NCBI GenBank assembly: GCA_024196135.1
Contig: JAMQCK010000161.1
Coordinates: 1-47,090 of the forward strand
Length of the DNA stretch: 47,090 bases
Origin: Pleurotus ostreatus/Saccharomyces cerevisiae fusant
Lineage: Eukaryota; Opisthokonta
Direction of reading: 5' to 3'
The position numbers were made by a program, and so were the translations under genes. The notes beneath the pieces are model-generated. The model was not told the DNA's origin. It did not search any database and was given only the letters and a program-made list of their open reading frames with translations. Of the stretch, positions 9,752 to 19,878 are shown one piece after another (position 1 is the first letter of the stretch; each line of letters starts with the position of its first letter).

Positions 9752-11068
9752 TTACTCGAACAAGCGCGTGGGGACAAGGCGCTCGCCGAGGTCCGCGATG
9801 CGTACAAAGCGCCGGTCGCCGCCATAGATCTTCTCGAAGTGGGTCGCCCAGGCGCTCGCTTCCGCGGGCTGTAGCGCGTCCGTCTTGCGGAAGCCGGACC
9901 CCTTCAGACTCCTGCTTCGACTGCGCAGGCGGTCGCGCCACACGCTCTCCGCTGGTATCTCGGCGACGCCCTGCTCGAACGCTTCGGCCAGCTCCGTGAG
10001 GTACTTCTGCTCTTCGATCCCCCACTCCCCTTTGGTCGGCCAGTGCGCTACCCACGCGTTGTGCGGCGGAAAGGTGTGCCGGTGCGTGGTCTTGTCCACC
10101 GCGACGATGCAGCCATGTATGAGGGCGAGCTCCTCCGAAGACGCGTAGTCGCAGAACAGCGAGGGGTAGGATCCGCCGCGGAAGTGCTTCTGGCCGCTGC
10201 GGTGCAGCCGTGTGTCCTCGCACGGGCCCTCTCCGACCTTTGTTGCCACCAGGTCCCATGCGTAGCGTCGAAGAATGAAGCTGGCGATGTCGCTCGCAAA
10301 GTACAGCGCTCCCGCGTAGGGCTTCCGCGCCAGCGAGCGGACTGCGTCCTTCCAACGGGCGAAGAGGTCCTTACCCCCGACTCCGTACGCGGGGAAGGTC
10401 GCCGAGTGCGTATCCTCGTCTCCGAGCGCCTGGTCTTGGTCGGGCGAGGGGTACAAAGCCTGCGGCAAGGCGATCGCGAGCGGGGCCCCCGTGTTGGCGA
10501 ATTGCTCCAAGAAGTCCTCCACGACCCGATACTGCGCGAGAATGCGCCAGACGTACATGCGCACCTGGTGTTGCGCGTTGAGCAGCACTATGTAGCCTTC
10601 CCTCAGGACGATGGTCGACCAATGGATCCTGCCTTCCGTGTCCGCGCTGCGAGGGCGTACCTTCGCCGTGAGTACCTCCAGCAAGGCCTTGACCTCACGC
10701 AAGTGCTGCTCCAGCAGTTCGCCCCAGCGGCTCGAAGGAGGATAGACTATGCTCCATCGCATGGACGGGTCGGGGATGAGGATGGCGTAGTCTCTCGAGG
10801 ACGTCGACGCGGCCGCCGAGGAGGAGAGCGACGCGGCGGCGCGAGTCCGAGGCGGAGAGGCGCTCCGTCTTGCAGATTGACTACCTCTCGCCCGAGCGGG
10901 CTCGCGCGCGGGAGCTCGCGCCTTCGAGCGGCCTCTCTCCCTCGAGGAGGGTTCTGAGGTTCTCGCTCGTGCGCTCTTGGACGGCCCCGCTTGCAGGGAT
11001 GCCGCCACGACGGGTCCCAGCCGCTCGGCTAGGGGCTTTGGCTTGGTTGGCAGCGGCGGCGGCTCCAT
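9752..11068 (-). CDS. Retrotransposon ORF4, uncharacterised
   Basis: 438 codons starting at ATG 11068, immediately after the TGA of the preceding frame and in that same frame. The first 100 residues are low-complexity, rich in Ser, Ala, Arg and Pro. The rest is compositionally globular, with many Trp and aromatic residues. No catalytic motif was recognised. It ends 28 nt before the 3' LTR, inside the element. It may be the second half of a single protein with ORF3, reached by readthrough or reinitiation, or the TGA may be a nonsense mutation. Function unknown. Confidence 0.65.
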   Translation of the reverse strand: MEPPPLPTKPKPLAERLGPVVAASLQAGPSKSARARTSEPSSRERGRSKARAPAREPARARGSQSARRSASPPRTRAAASLSSSAAASTSSRDYAILIPDPSMRWSIVYPPSSRWGELLEQHLREVKALLEVLTAKVRPRSADTEGRIHWSTIVLREGYIVLLNAQHQVRMYVWRILAQYRVVEDFLEQFANTGAPLAIALPQALYPSPDQDQALGDEDTHSATFPAYGVGGKDLFARWKDAVRSLARKPYAGALYFASDIASFILRRYAWDLVATKVGEGPCEDTRLHRSGQKHFRGGSYPSLFCDYASSEELALIHGCIVAVDKTTHRHTFPPHNAWVAHWPTKGEWGIEEQKYLTELAEAFEQGVAEIPAESVWRDRLRSRSRSLKGSGFRKTDALQPAEASAWATHFEKIYGGDRRFVRIADLGERLVPTRLFE

Positions 11069-12273
11069 TCATTTGAGCAGGCTCGGCTCGTCCTCGCAAT
11101 CGGAGTCGTAGCGCCAGTAGCGGTTGCGCGGCGCGATCGGTACCTCGGGAGGGGAGTCGCACCCTTCCCTGCTGTCGTACACCAGGCGCGGGATTTCCTC
11201 CTCCACTTCATCCCACCAAGATGCCCACGTTTGTCGCTCTGCTGGCTCGCCAGCGCATCTGTCGAGCGCGTAGTACTCGGCGTTGATCACCTCCTTGTCG
11301 TCGCCTCGTACGGTCGGCTCATCGTACATCTCTGAGGGCAAGGGGGCGCACGTCACTCGTCTCAGCTCGCGGCCGTGCATGAAGTCGCCCTGTCGGTAGC
11401 TCTCTGGTACGTCGAAGATCGCCCAGTCCTCGAGCTCGTCATCCTCAACCCAGGTAGCTCCCTTCTTCGCCCAGCGATAGATCACGTTGATATCGCCCAA
11501 ATAGGTTTCCACGTCGTCCACCGAGCTCGGATCTCCCATCTGGTACGCGTCCTTGGCGCGCTCGAGAACGCGCTTATCCTTGAGCGGGTGCGGATGCCAA
11601 CCGTAGAAGTACTGGACGAAGTTGTCGGGCTCCTCCAACGACTTAAGAACAGGCGTGAGATCGACTTCCTTGCCGCGGGGTTGGAACCACCGGTCGTACT
11701 CCAGCACCGCCTTCGCGGAGTTCTGCCCCTTCAGAACCTCCTCGTCCGAGGGCTCTCTTCCCAACTGCCTCTTCATCTCCAGGACTCGTGCGATGAGCCA
11801 GGGGTTCGCTCGCGTGAACCGGAGGTCGCGGTGGAGGAGGGGGGACCACTGGTAGTGGACCGGGACGCCGTGCTCGATGAGAAGTTGTAGGTCGATCCAG
11901 TGAAAGTCGATGGCCAGATTGAAGACGTACCCCCTCATCTCCCGCTCGTCCAAGCGCAGCGACCGCACGAATGCGACCATGTCGTTGCTCAGCCCTAGAT
12001 GCCAGCTGTGTACCGTGCTCGTGAACCAAGCGAGGAAGGCTGCGTTGCAGAGAGCGACCGCCCTCGCTAGCTCCACCCTCGCTTCCGCCTCCTCCCTCGT
12101 GTCGAAGCCGATCTCGAGTCTCTGGGGCTCGAGCGGTATGGGCTGGAAGTCGGGTCGCTTCCCTTCTTCGCCGCGCTTGAAGAGGTCGCCGGCTTGGCTG
12201 TGTATCTCCTTGCAGGCGGCCTCGATCTTCGCCGCGATCTCGCAGACGGCGATTGACCAGCTGGCCACGATCC
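11069..12273 (-). pseudogene. Retrotransposon ORF3, 3' part (interrupted by KDZ element)
   Basis: This 401-codon stretch continues a frame whose first part lies at 31958-31655. It begins right after the left 10-bp target duplication, reading WIVASWSIAV, and runs to TGA at 11071-11069. It is acidic and Trp-rich, with no motif I recognise beyond a likeness, from memory, to multicopy hypothetical proteins of Agaricomycetes. The stop is followed at once by ATG of ORF4 in the same frame. With the insert, no intact transcript of this gene can form. Confidence 0.7.
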
Positions 12274-12283
12274 AGTACTTCCC
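12274..12283. repeat. 10-bp target duplication of KDZ element, left copy
   Basis: AGTACTTCCC is found immediately outside both inverted repeats (second copy 31655-31664). Removing one copy with the insert gives an uninterrupted ORF3 frame (tac, then tgg across the join). Confidence 0.85.
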
Positions 12284-12306
12284 AGCCTTGGCATCTAGGT
12301 TTTGTC
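12284..12306 (+). repeat. Left terminal inverted repeat of KDZ element
   Basis: Reads AGCCTTGGCAT then CTAGGTTTTGTC. The right end on the minus strand reads CCTTAGGCAC then CTAGGTTTTGTC. The 12-bp core is identical and the outer part differs by one indel and one or two bases. Confidence 0.85.
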
Positions 12307-13310
12307 ACTCATAGCATACATAATACCCACAAGATCTGGGGTCTATCTCAACACTTTCTAAGGTATTTGACCTTTCTGTTTCCTAGACTTATCCACTTCT
12401 TGTCCAGGACATTTGCCTAGACTTTGTCAATGACCTTTCTAAAGCCATCTTCCTGACCCTATTACTACATTGTGCCTTAGTAGGCTATAATATAGTGTAG
12501 TCCCTATGCTTCACTGTTGTTATTACACTCACTCTTGAGCATATCTACCTCCAAGACCTGCCACACAGCACGTGAGGTGAATATTACCACTACCTCTACA
12601 CCTTATATGAGCTATACTATATCTTGTTGAAGCGTAAGCACTACCTCTCATATGAGCTACAATTTCTGGTTTGCAAGTGTTATCTCGTCTACGAATCCAT
12701 AATCGGTGATGTCTCTACTGACCAGCTACCCAACCAACTCCCGCCTGATGACTGACTGACTGCCCAACCAACTCCCGCCTGACGACTGACTGACTGCCCA
12801 ATCAACTCCCGCCTGACGACCGACTGACTGACCAATCAACTCCCGCCTGACGACCGACTGACTGACCAATCAACTCCCGCCTGACGACCGACTGACTGAC
12901 CAATCAACTCCCGCCTGATGACCGACTGACTGACCAAATACCCGGCTGACCCAACTAACAATTCAAATAGCTGTCTGACCAACTCTACCTACTGACTACC
13001 CCACTGACTCTTCGCCTGATGACCAAGTCAGGTCTCGACTGTACAAAAATTCACTGATCTTCGTCAACCCGCCTTGTAAGGCAGGTAGGTCAGCTAACTT
13101 CAATGTATTTCTTTTTCCCGAACACGCCCTAAGTGACAATCTGTCTGACTCTCCACCTGACAACCAGCTACCTGGCTAACTCCACCAACGACAGTACCCA
13201 ACAGACTACTCAATGACTAACCGACAGACTCTATAGATGTTTTTGACTTATACCACACTGGCAAGCATATACAAGCCAGGTCAAGTATGCGAAACCCATC
13301 CCAAGTCCGT
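12307..13310. other. Left subterminal non-coding region of KDZ element
   Basis: AT-richer than the neighbouring genes, with no coding frame. It includes the 34-bp tandem repeat at 12731-12934 and loosely related CTGACTGAC-type sequence out to about 13220. Confidence 0.6.
12731..12934. repeat. 34-bp tandem repeat, six copies
   Basis: Units begin at 12731, 12765, 12799, 12833, 12867 and 12901, each starting CAAYCAACTCCCGCCTGA and ending in a CTGACTG-type segment. The later four are nearly the same, which suggests recent expansion. Confidence 0.92.
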
Positions 13311-13884
13311 AGATTGTTCTATACACATCCAGAGTAGAACATTCTACCACCTCCAACCTCAGATTGTTCTGGGCGAACTCAAGTAAGATATTATATTCTC
13401 AAGTCATTAGAAGTATCTACGGATAGGTTTTTCTACTGGACGAGAGTTCTATAACATTCTGGATTGGCTGTCATCCAGATTGTTCTGCATGGCGGGCATC
13501 AGAACTTTCTACAGCCATGTAGCCCAGAATGATCTGCACTGGCGGCCGCCAGAACTTTCTACATGTCTATACAACAGAATGTTCTGTAGCAGTGCGGCGC
13601 AGAACTTTCTGCACCCACGACCTACAGAACTTTCTGCACCCAAGGGCTACAGAACTTTCTGCGCCCAAGGCCTACAGAACTTTCTACATATACAAGCTAC
13701 ATAACTTTCTAGTCAGTGCAGCAGCAGAACTTTCTACGCTACAGGGCTTAGAAGGTTCTGTAAACTTGCGGGGCTAGATCTTTCCGGACCCCTCCTGCTA
13801 GAATGTTCTGCGCGTCAGCACTGCAGAATGTTCTATGCAGTTGACTTACAGAATACTCTAGCACTCGGCGGGACAGAACATTCT
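13311..13884. repeat. Array of AGAAnnTTCT palindromes in 25-bp register
   Basis: A 10-bp palindromic core (AGAACTTTCT, AGAATGTTCT, AGAACATTCT and variants) recurs at 13311, 13336, 13361, then 13477, 13501, 13526, 13551, 13576, 13601, 13626, 13651, 13676, 13701, 13726, 13750, 13776, 13800, 13825, 13850 and 13875. Spacing is 24-26 bp, nearly always 25. The bases between cores vary much more than the cores. Weak copies fill 13386-13451. Such phased arrays near transposon ends often bind transposase. Confidence 0.85.
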
Positions 13885-14149
13885 GATGGGTCGCATGTAT
13901 TAAATCAAAGAAGTCAGTAAGGGCCACTGCCAACAAGGAGCAAACTTGCCTTGAATACCCCCATGCCCCATGGAGTTTCGGTAAGCGAGGGCGTAGACGA
14001 ACGGTCCTATCTGCCATGCGTTGGCTGACGGGGGCTCGCCCACGCCCAAGTCCATGGCAAAAGGGCTTCACATACCTTGCTTTCCAGTCGTAGGGGGGGC
14101 AATGGGGGCGAGGCAGGAATGTCGATGTATAGCAAATGTCCATACGGCA

Positions 14150-14163
14150 GGGGGGGGGGGGGG
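14150..14163. repeat. 14-G homopolymer downstream of gene A
   Basis: A run of 14 G on the plus strand in the 3' flank of gene A, about 90 bp beyond its stop codon. It does not affect a coding frame. Confidence 0.8.
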
Positions 14164-14250
14164 TTAGTACAGTGGGGGTATGCGTATTTGTAGTACGGGA
14201 TAAGTATATGTCCAAGAAGTGTCCAAGAAAATGTAAAAGAAAACGCGTAA

Positions 14251-17200
14251 TCAACGGCGAAGCTGCGAAGTGGCAATAGAACGACGCGCGGGGCCCACGA
14301 CCTTGCAGTGGAGGTGCGCAAAGAGCATTGCAGCGTAGTGCTGAATGACCTTCTTCTCCATCCACTCGAACTCGCGCTGCGACAATTGAGGGGTGCGGAG
14401 CACGTCGCGCACGCGGCGGGGAAGGGGCTCGTCCCAATCCAGCATGATGTCGGCCAAGGCAACCACGTACGGGTAGCGCTCCATCCAGTCCTGCGCGACA
14501 AGCCCCTGGTCCCTCTCGCCCTCGCCGTAGATGCTGAGGATGTCCGCGCCGTAGGTCTCGCGCGCAAAGACCATGCGAAGGCGCTGGTGCTCCTCCACCC
14601 GGGTGATGAAGATGAGGCGAAGGCGGCGGTCGAGGTCGATCAGATCCTTGCGAAAGATCAGCTCCTGCAGGCGCCAAAGGATACCCCTGGCAATCTCGCG
14701 AGAAGGCGGGCGGATGGAGGTGCAGACCTCGCCGAGGGCGATGTACGGCTGGCTGAGGGTGGCCAGGACCTTGTCGAAGTTGATCGTTGCGCCAAAAACC
14801 TCGCGGACCTTGGCCATGAGGAAGGCCTGGCGGTTCTCGCCAACGGCGCGGAAGGTCGTGTGGGCGTTCAGCACATCCTTCCACACCTGGGCACTTGCCG
14901 CCAGGCAGGGCTCGCTAGAGGCGCTAGGCGTCGCCGACGACATCTGAACCGGGAGGAGGTCCTCGCGTCGGACCACCCAGGCTTGCCCTTGGGGCTCGAC
15001 CCACTTCATGCCCGCCGAATGCCGCTGGAAGACCTGCGGATCGCGGGGCACCCTGCGCGCGTTCTCGATGGCGGCCTCTTCCAATACCACCCAGACCTGG
15101 TAGAAGCGCGCGATCTTCGCCTCCGAGCTGCTGCCCACAATGGCGTCGGGGAGGGGGAACGTGCGGAATCCATCCCCTTTCTCAGCGCCGTCGTGCCGCC
15201 AGTTGTCCTGCACCTCGTCTCTTGCCTCTCGCCACACGCGCGGCATGACCGGAAGGTCGCTCTTGTGATGCCCTATGTGGTTGTCAGCAGCGCGAAAGGG
15301 ATTCAATGGTCGGACTTACTGGAGAGGTCGCGAGGGCGCGGCACACCGTGCACACCTACGGGCTGGTAGATAGCGCCAGTGGCCTTGAAAAGGCCACCAC
15401 CCTTTGTCTGCACCCACTGCACGACATCGCTGGAGGGCGGCATCGACTTTGGCGGTGGGGGCGGCGCAGAAGAGCTTGCAATTGGAGGGGCAGATGTTGA
15501 CGCCGCTGCCATCGAGGGTGCCGTTGCCGCTGAAGGGGCGCTTGACGTTGAGGGCGAGGCCGGTGATGATGTCGACGTTGCACCAAGCGCAGACGTGGGC
15601 GCATTGTCGCTGGCGGGCATCTTCGAGGTTGCCAGTGCAGCTGCGGTGGGCGAGGACAGGCTGTTGTCCATCGGCGTCGTGTCCTCATCGGCGAACGGGT
15701 TGTGGTCCTCAACGAAGTCGAAGGCGACGGCGGGTGCTACCTCCCCATCGTCGAAGGCGGAGTCCGGCTGCTGCAAGTCGACCAAGGGCATATCACGCTT
15801 GACGTCCTGGGGCGCGATGCGGCGCTGTGCGGAACCCAGACCCTCCCCTCCTGCTCGCAGGTGCTCAAGCGGACGCAGGCGCGATGAACCATACACGCGG
15901 TTGCTGATGGCGGGGTGCGCATAGGGGTCGCGGCCTGCAACCTGGGCCAAATCATCTTGATAGGCAGGGGAAACCGACAGAGCAAGGTTCGTGTACCGGT
16001 GAACCTGCTTCAAACGGCTTGGATCTGTCGGAAGGCCTTCAAAGATGTATGGGAGGTTGTCGGGGTGACGTCCCGTCTCCGCCATTTGTTCGGGGGTGTA
16101 CATCTTGACGAGCTGCAAAGCGGCAGGGATCCCGCGTCGATCCTTCGCAAGTAGGACCTCCCGGGCAGCGAAGTCGAAGTCCATGACGTGCCAGACTGGT
16201 ACGCCAGCGCGCTGGAGGCCCAGCACATCCCTAGGGTCGCGTGTAATGGCCCCGATGTACCACTGCGTCACCACAGGCTCGGGCTGCGCGGCGGTGCCGG
16301 TGAGGATGGGCTGGATGTCATATACGAAGTTGACCATCCCCTTGAGCTCAAGCCACAGGCGTTGCAGCTCGCGGACCATGAGCAGCGCGCGCTCGCGTGG
16401 GGCGGGGATGTGCTTCAGATACCCGAAGATGTGCCCAAGCGCGATCTTGAGACCGCGCGTCCAAACAATAGGCATCTTGCGCGCCTGCGCGCAGAGGTCG
16501 AGATAGCGGCCGGCGCGCTTGCACACGGGCAAGATGACGCGATGGAACTGGTCCGCCGCGGGCGCCGTGAGGATATAGGCGTTGTGGTCGTCTCTCAACT
16601 TGCTGGACAGCTTCTCGATGAGCTTTTCCGGCTCCATCCACATAATCTGCGAGGGGTGGTGGACGGAGAGGGGCCGCGCGGGGATGCAGGCAAGGTGGGG
16701 AGCATAGTTGGCAAGGAAGTAGGTAGGGGCGAGGGTGATATCCTCCGCCCCGAACCTGCGATCTGCGCGCATACGTATGCGCTGCACGACGTCGGGGTCG
16801 GGGACATGCGGCAGGAAGGCGGCGTTGGGGCTGGCGACCATGAACCGCTCGCTCTCGGTGAACCCTAGGACGCGATACAGAAACTTGCCATCTGAGAATG
16901 ATGAGTTGGGCGCGCACATTGATTTCAAAGTGGGCACGTACCCTCCTTCCTGCGGGCAGAATACCGGAACACGTTGCGGGGGATGTGACAATTGTCCAGG
17001 ACCACGGCTGGGTCGCGAACCTGCGGCTTCGGCTTCACGGGCAGGGGCGGGCGGAGATGTTGAACAATGGCGCGCAGGTACTTCAACTCGCGCTTGGAGT
17101 CTTGATCGCGGTACAGCTCGAAGTTCACAGCCTGAATGAAGGGATTAGTGGGCTTCCGGGTTCGAACATACAGCCACACACCTTTTCCCGATCATTTAAG

Positions 17201-18354
17201 CCCTGAAGATGCGACGGTACCACCCCCAGGCGAGGGGGCGAGTAGCGAGCGTCGACCTTGGCCGGCCTCGTCGACGGCTGCGGCGACGGTGCTTCGTCGA
17301 TCGCCTCGTCCACGTCCATAGGCGCCACCCCCGCGCACTCTTCCACATTCTGCTCGCCAAGGATTTTGCGAGCGTCCCCTTCCGGGTCGATGTTCTCGTC
17401 GTCGGGGCCCTCGTAGAGCTCTAACTCGCGGACATCTCGAGCGTCGAACATGGGCGGCGGGGGGACGCCAGTCTCCTCGTACTCCTGCTTCACCGCACGG
17501 ATCAACTTGGCCCGGCGCTCGTCCTCCTCGTCGTTCGACAACTCGTCGTCGTCGTCGTCGTCGTCGTCGAGGTCGGCGGCGGCGGAGGAGGAGGGAGCAT
17601 CGGCCACCTTAGACGAGCGCAAGACCTTGCGGACTTGGCGCTCGCAGGCACGGTTCGCATTGTTGATGGCGGCGACGTCCGCGGCCTCCTCGACGCACAT
17701 CTCGGCCCGCCTGCGCTTGAGATCGCGGCGTGCGTATACGAGCGCCGCCTCCCGCTCCTCGATGTCCTTCCGATACGCTTCCAGCTCTTCGCGCTCGCGG
17801 CGCAGCGCCTCCCTCTCGTCGAAAAGCGCGTGCGCATCCGCGCTCTTTGCGATGCTGCGGTCTCGCCGGCGTGCCTCAGCACTGGCGACGACGATTGCTG
17901 CGCGTTTTTCGATCTCGATCGCGCCAATGCTTCGGGAGGGGTGATACGCGAGTCCATTGGGTAGGACGATTGCAGAGGTGGATGCCGAAGGTTGGTATGA
18001 GAAGCCATTCGGCAGGACGATTGGGCCGGTTGAAGGAAGAACGAGCGACGAACCTGACTTCGCAGTGTCCGCGCCCGTACCACCAGCTGGTAGAGGAAGG
18101 CTGGGCGCGCGCGAAGGCACAGGTGATGGGGAGGGGATTGGAGGTGCCGAGGATGGTGGCGGTGACGGCGGGGGCGGCGATGGCGGAGGCGGTGACGGCG
18201 GAGGCGGTGACGGCGATGGTGAAGGCGTCGGCGAGCCCTCCCCGCGCTTATGCTTCAAGTAGGCCTGCATGGACTTGAACTTGCGCGGCTTCTTCGTCTG
18301 TGCGCATGCCGGCGCGATCGAGGCGGAGGAATTTGGTGCGGAGGGGGGCGACAT
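14251..18354 (-). CDS. Gene A of KDZ element, uncharacterised 1318-aa protein
   Basis: Four exons join in phase: 18354-17182, 17131-16942, 16891-15320 and 15272-14251, with introns of 50, 50 and 47 bp. The N-terminal third is disordered: Pro/Ser runs around residues 35-65, an Arg/Glu-rich predicted coiled coil around 170-220, and acidic stretches. The middle (about 390-780) looks globular, with segments such as FLYRVLGFTESERF. A Ser/Ala/Pro linker follows, then a second globular part of about 340 residues. No enzyme motif is recognised. It is transcribed away from the transposase gene, with 1.5 kb between the two starts. Its preservation inside the element suggests a role in transposition or host interaction, but that is inference. 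ATG 18354 precedes the first open, spliced frame. Confidence 0.75.
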
Positions 18355-19878
18355 GGCGACGGGGTCAAGCTAGGGGGTCGGCGTGGGCGAAAGGTAGGCC
18401 TTCGAGTCTTGATGCCGCTTTGACGACCTCTTGAGACGCTTGTGCGGCTAACAAATGCTGCACAAACGGGTCGCGCGCCTAACAAATGACGCGCGAGCCT
18501 GGTCGGGCGAGTGAGGAGAGAGGGAGGGGGGAAAAGACCTATATAATCATGTTAGCTGGCTGATTGTCGTGAAGTTCAGACGTACCGGGGAACTACGTGG
18601 AGCAGGGGCGAGGACGCGTGCGATATGAGGGCTGTATCGAGTTAGCCGGCATTCTGAGGCGATTACGAGGGGGCGTACCTACAGTCCGTGACCACAGACC
18701 AAATTATTGGGAGGGAGCGCGTGCCCGACAACGGAGGAAGGGAGGGGAAGGCCAACCGAGCGCGAGACGGCGTGAGCGGCGGTGTTGAGAGCAAAGTTGA
18801 GTTTGTTGCGATATGTTTGGCTGCCCTCTCAGCCGGAACTTGCCGGCGTCCGGCATTCGCCGGCGGCTCGTCGCCGCAGAACTTTCTGCATACTTGCATC
18901 CTGTGTCCTTCCCCGCCCCTTCCCCCGCCCCTCCCCTTGCCTCGGCCGCCCCTCCCTCATCTCTAAGCTACCATGGCTCTATCAAGACGCCAAAACGCGC
19001 GACCGCCAGCCCTCATATGTTAGGGGGTTGGTGGGTCAGTCCTCATATGTTAGGGGACTGACGCCTCAAGGCCCTACACGTCGCTCAACGCCATCGGAAT
19101 GTACCCCCAGCAGTTCGCCGGAGTCGGTATGCGCTACATCCATCCGATGTGTATCGCGTGTATCGCACAATAGGGCCGTACTTCACCAGGTTCGTCTTTT
19201 TTACACTATTCGGGCGCCGTCTGACAACAATTACACGCTGACCGTCCACTTCATCCTGCCACCGCTCGTTTGGAGAGACATTTCATGATCAAGGACAGTC
19301 CTATATCTTAATCTTCCTTTCATGCGTGCTGACTGGTTGAGGAGATGGTCAAATATCGAAAAATTCAAGCACGTACATTCCCACAGGGCGAACGAATGGC
19401 GTCGTTTACGAGGACACCTCGATGTGAGACGGGCATACTGTGAGTGAAGGCTTCCTTATTTACGGCTTACCGCTCTTTGCTAACCATACTCTCCTCACAT
19501 ACGCGATCGGTCGTCCAGGTATGCAACACTTCGGCCGTCATAAACGCATGCAGCCGCGCCAACATGCAAGCGCAGCCGTTCGCGACCGTCGAATAACGAG
19601 TAGGAGGTCAACATGCATGGTCGCCTCGTGCTTCGAAGTCAAGGATATACCAGCAGAGGCTCGGTGTAGGGCGGTCTAGTGAAATTGTATGTAGAGAACT
19701 CGTTCACCAGGGTAGACGCACCTTTTGCTAAGTGTAACCAGGTATAACCCCACAATGTTTGCTTCCGGATTTACCTCCGCGCGCGGGGCATCATGCCCTA
19801 GCTCCTCGGCGCGGAAGCAGATCTCCAATCGATTATCAGTGGGTACGCCGCGTCAACGCACTCTAGTTCTCAACGCTG
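18355..19878. promoter_or_regulatory. Divergent intergenic region between gene A and the transposase
   Basis: No gene was found. This 1.5-kb stretch separates two divergently transcribed genes and so should hold both promoters. At 18876-18889 it contains GCAGAACTTTCTGC, the same 14-mer palindrome found in the left-end array (13598-13611). Near 19010-19060 the words CCTCATATGTTAGGGG occur twice in direct orientation. Neither has a proven function. Confidence 0.45.

Noticed and set aside
10043..10957. 304-codon plus-strand open frame opposite ORF4
   Set aside because: Antisense shadow of a GC-rich gene; no motif, no introns, inside the retrotransposon coding strand.
13311..13884. CRISPR-like array of regularly spaced repeats
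   Set aside because: The repeated core is only 10 bp and palindromic, the unit is 25 bp, spacers are too short, and the context is a eukaryotic transposon.
13748..14884. 378-codon minus-strand open frame
   Set aside because: It overlaps the last exon of gene A in another frame, has shadow-like Arg/Pro composition and runs into the palindrome array.
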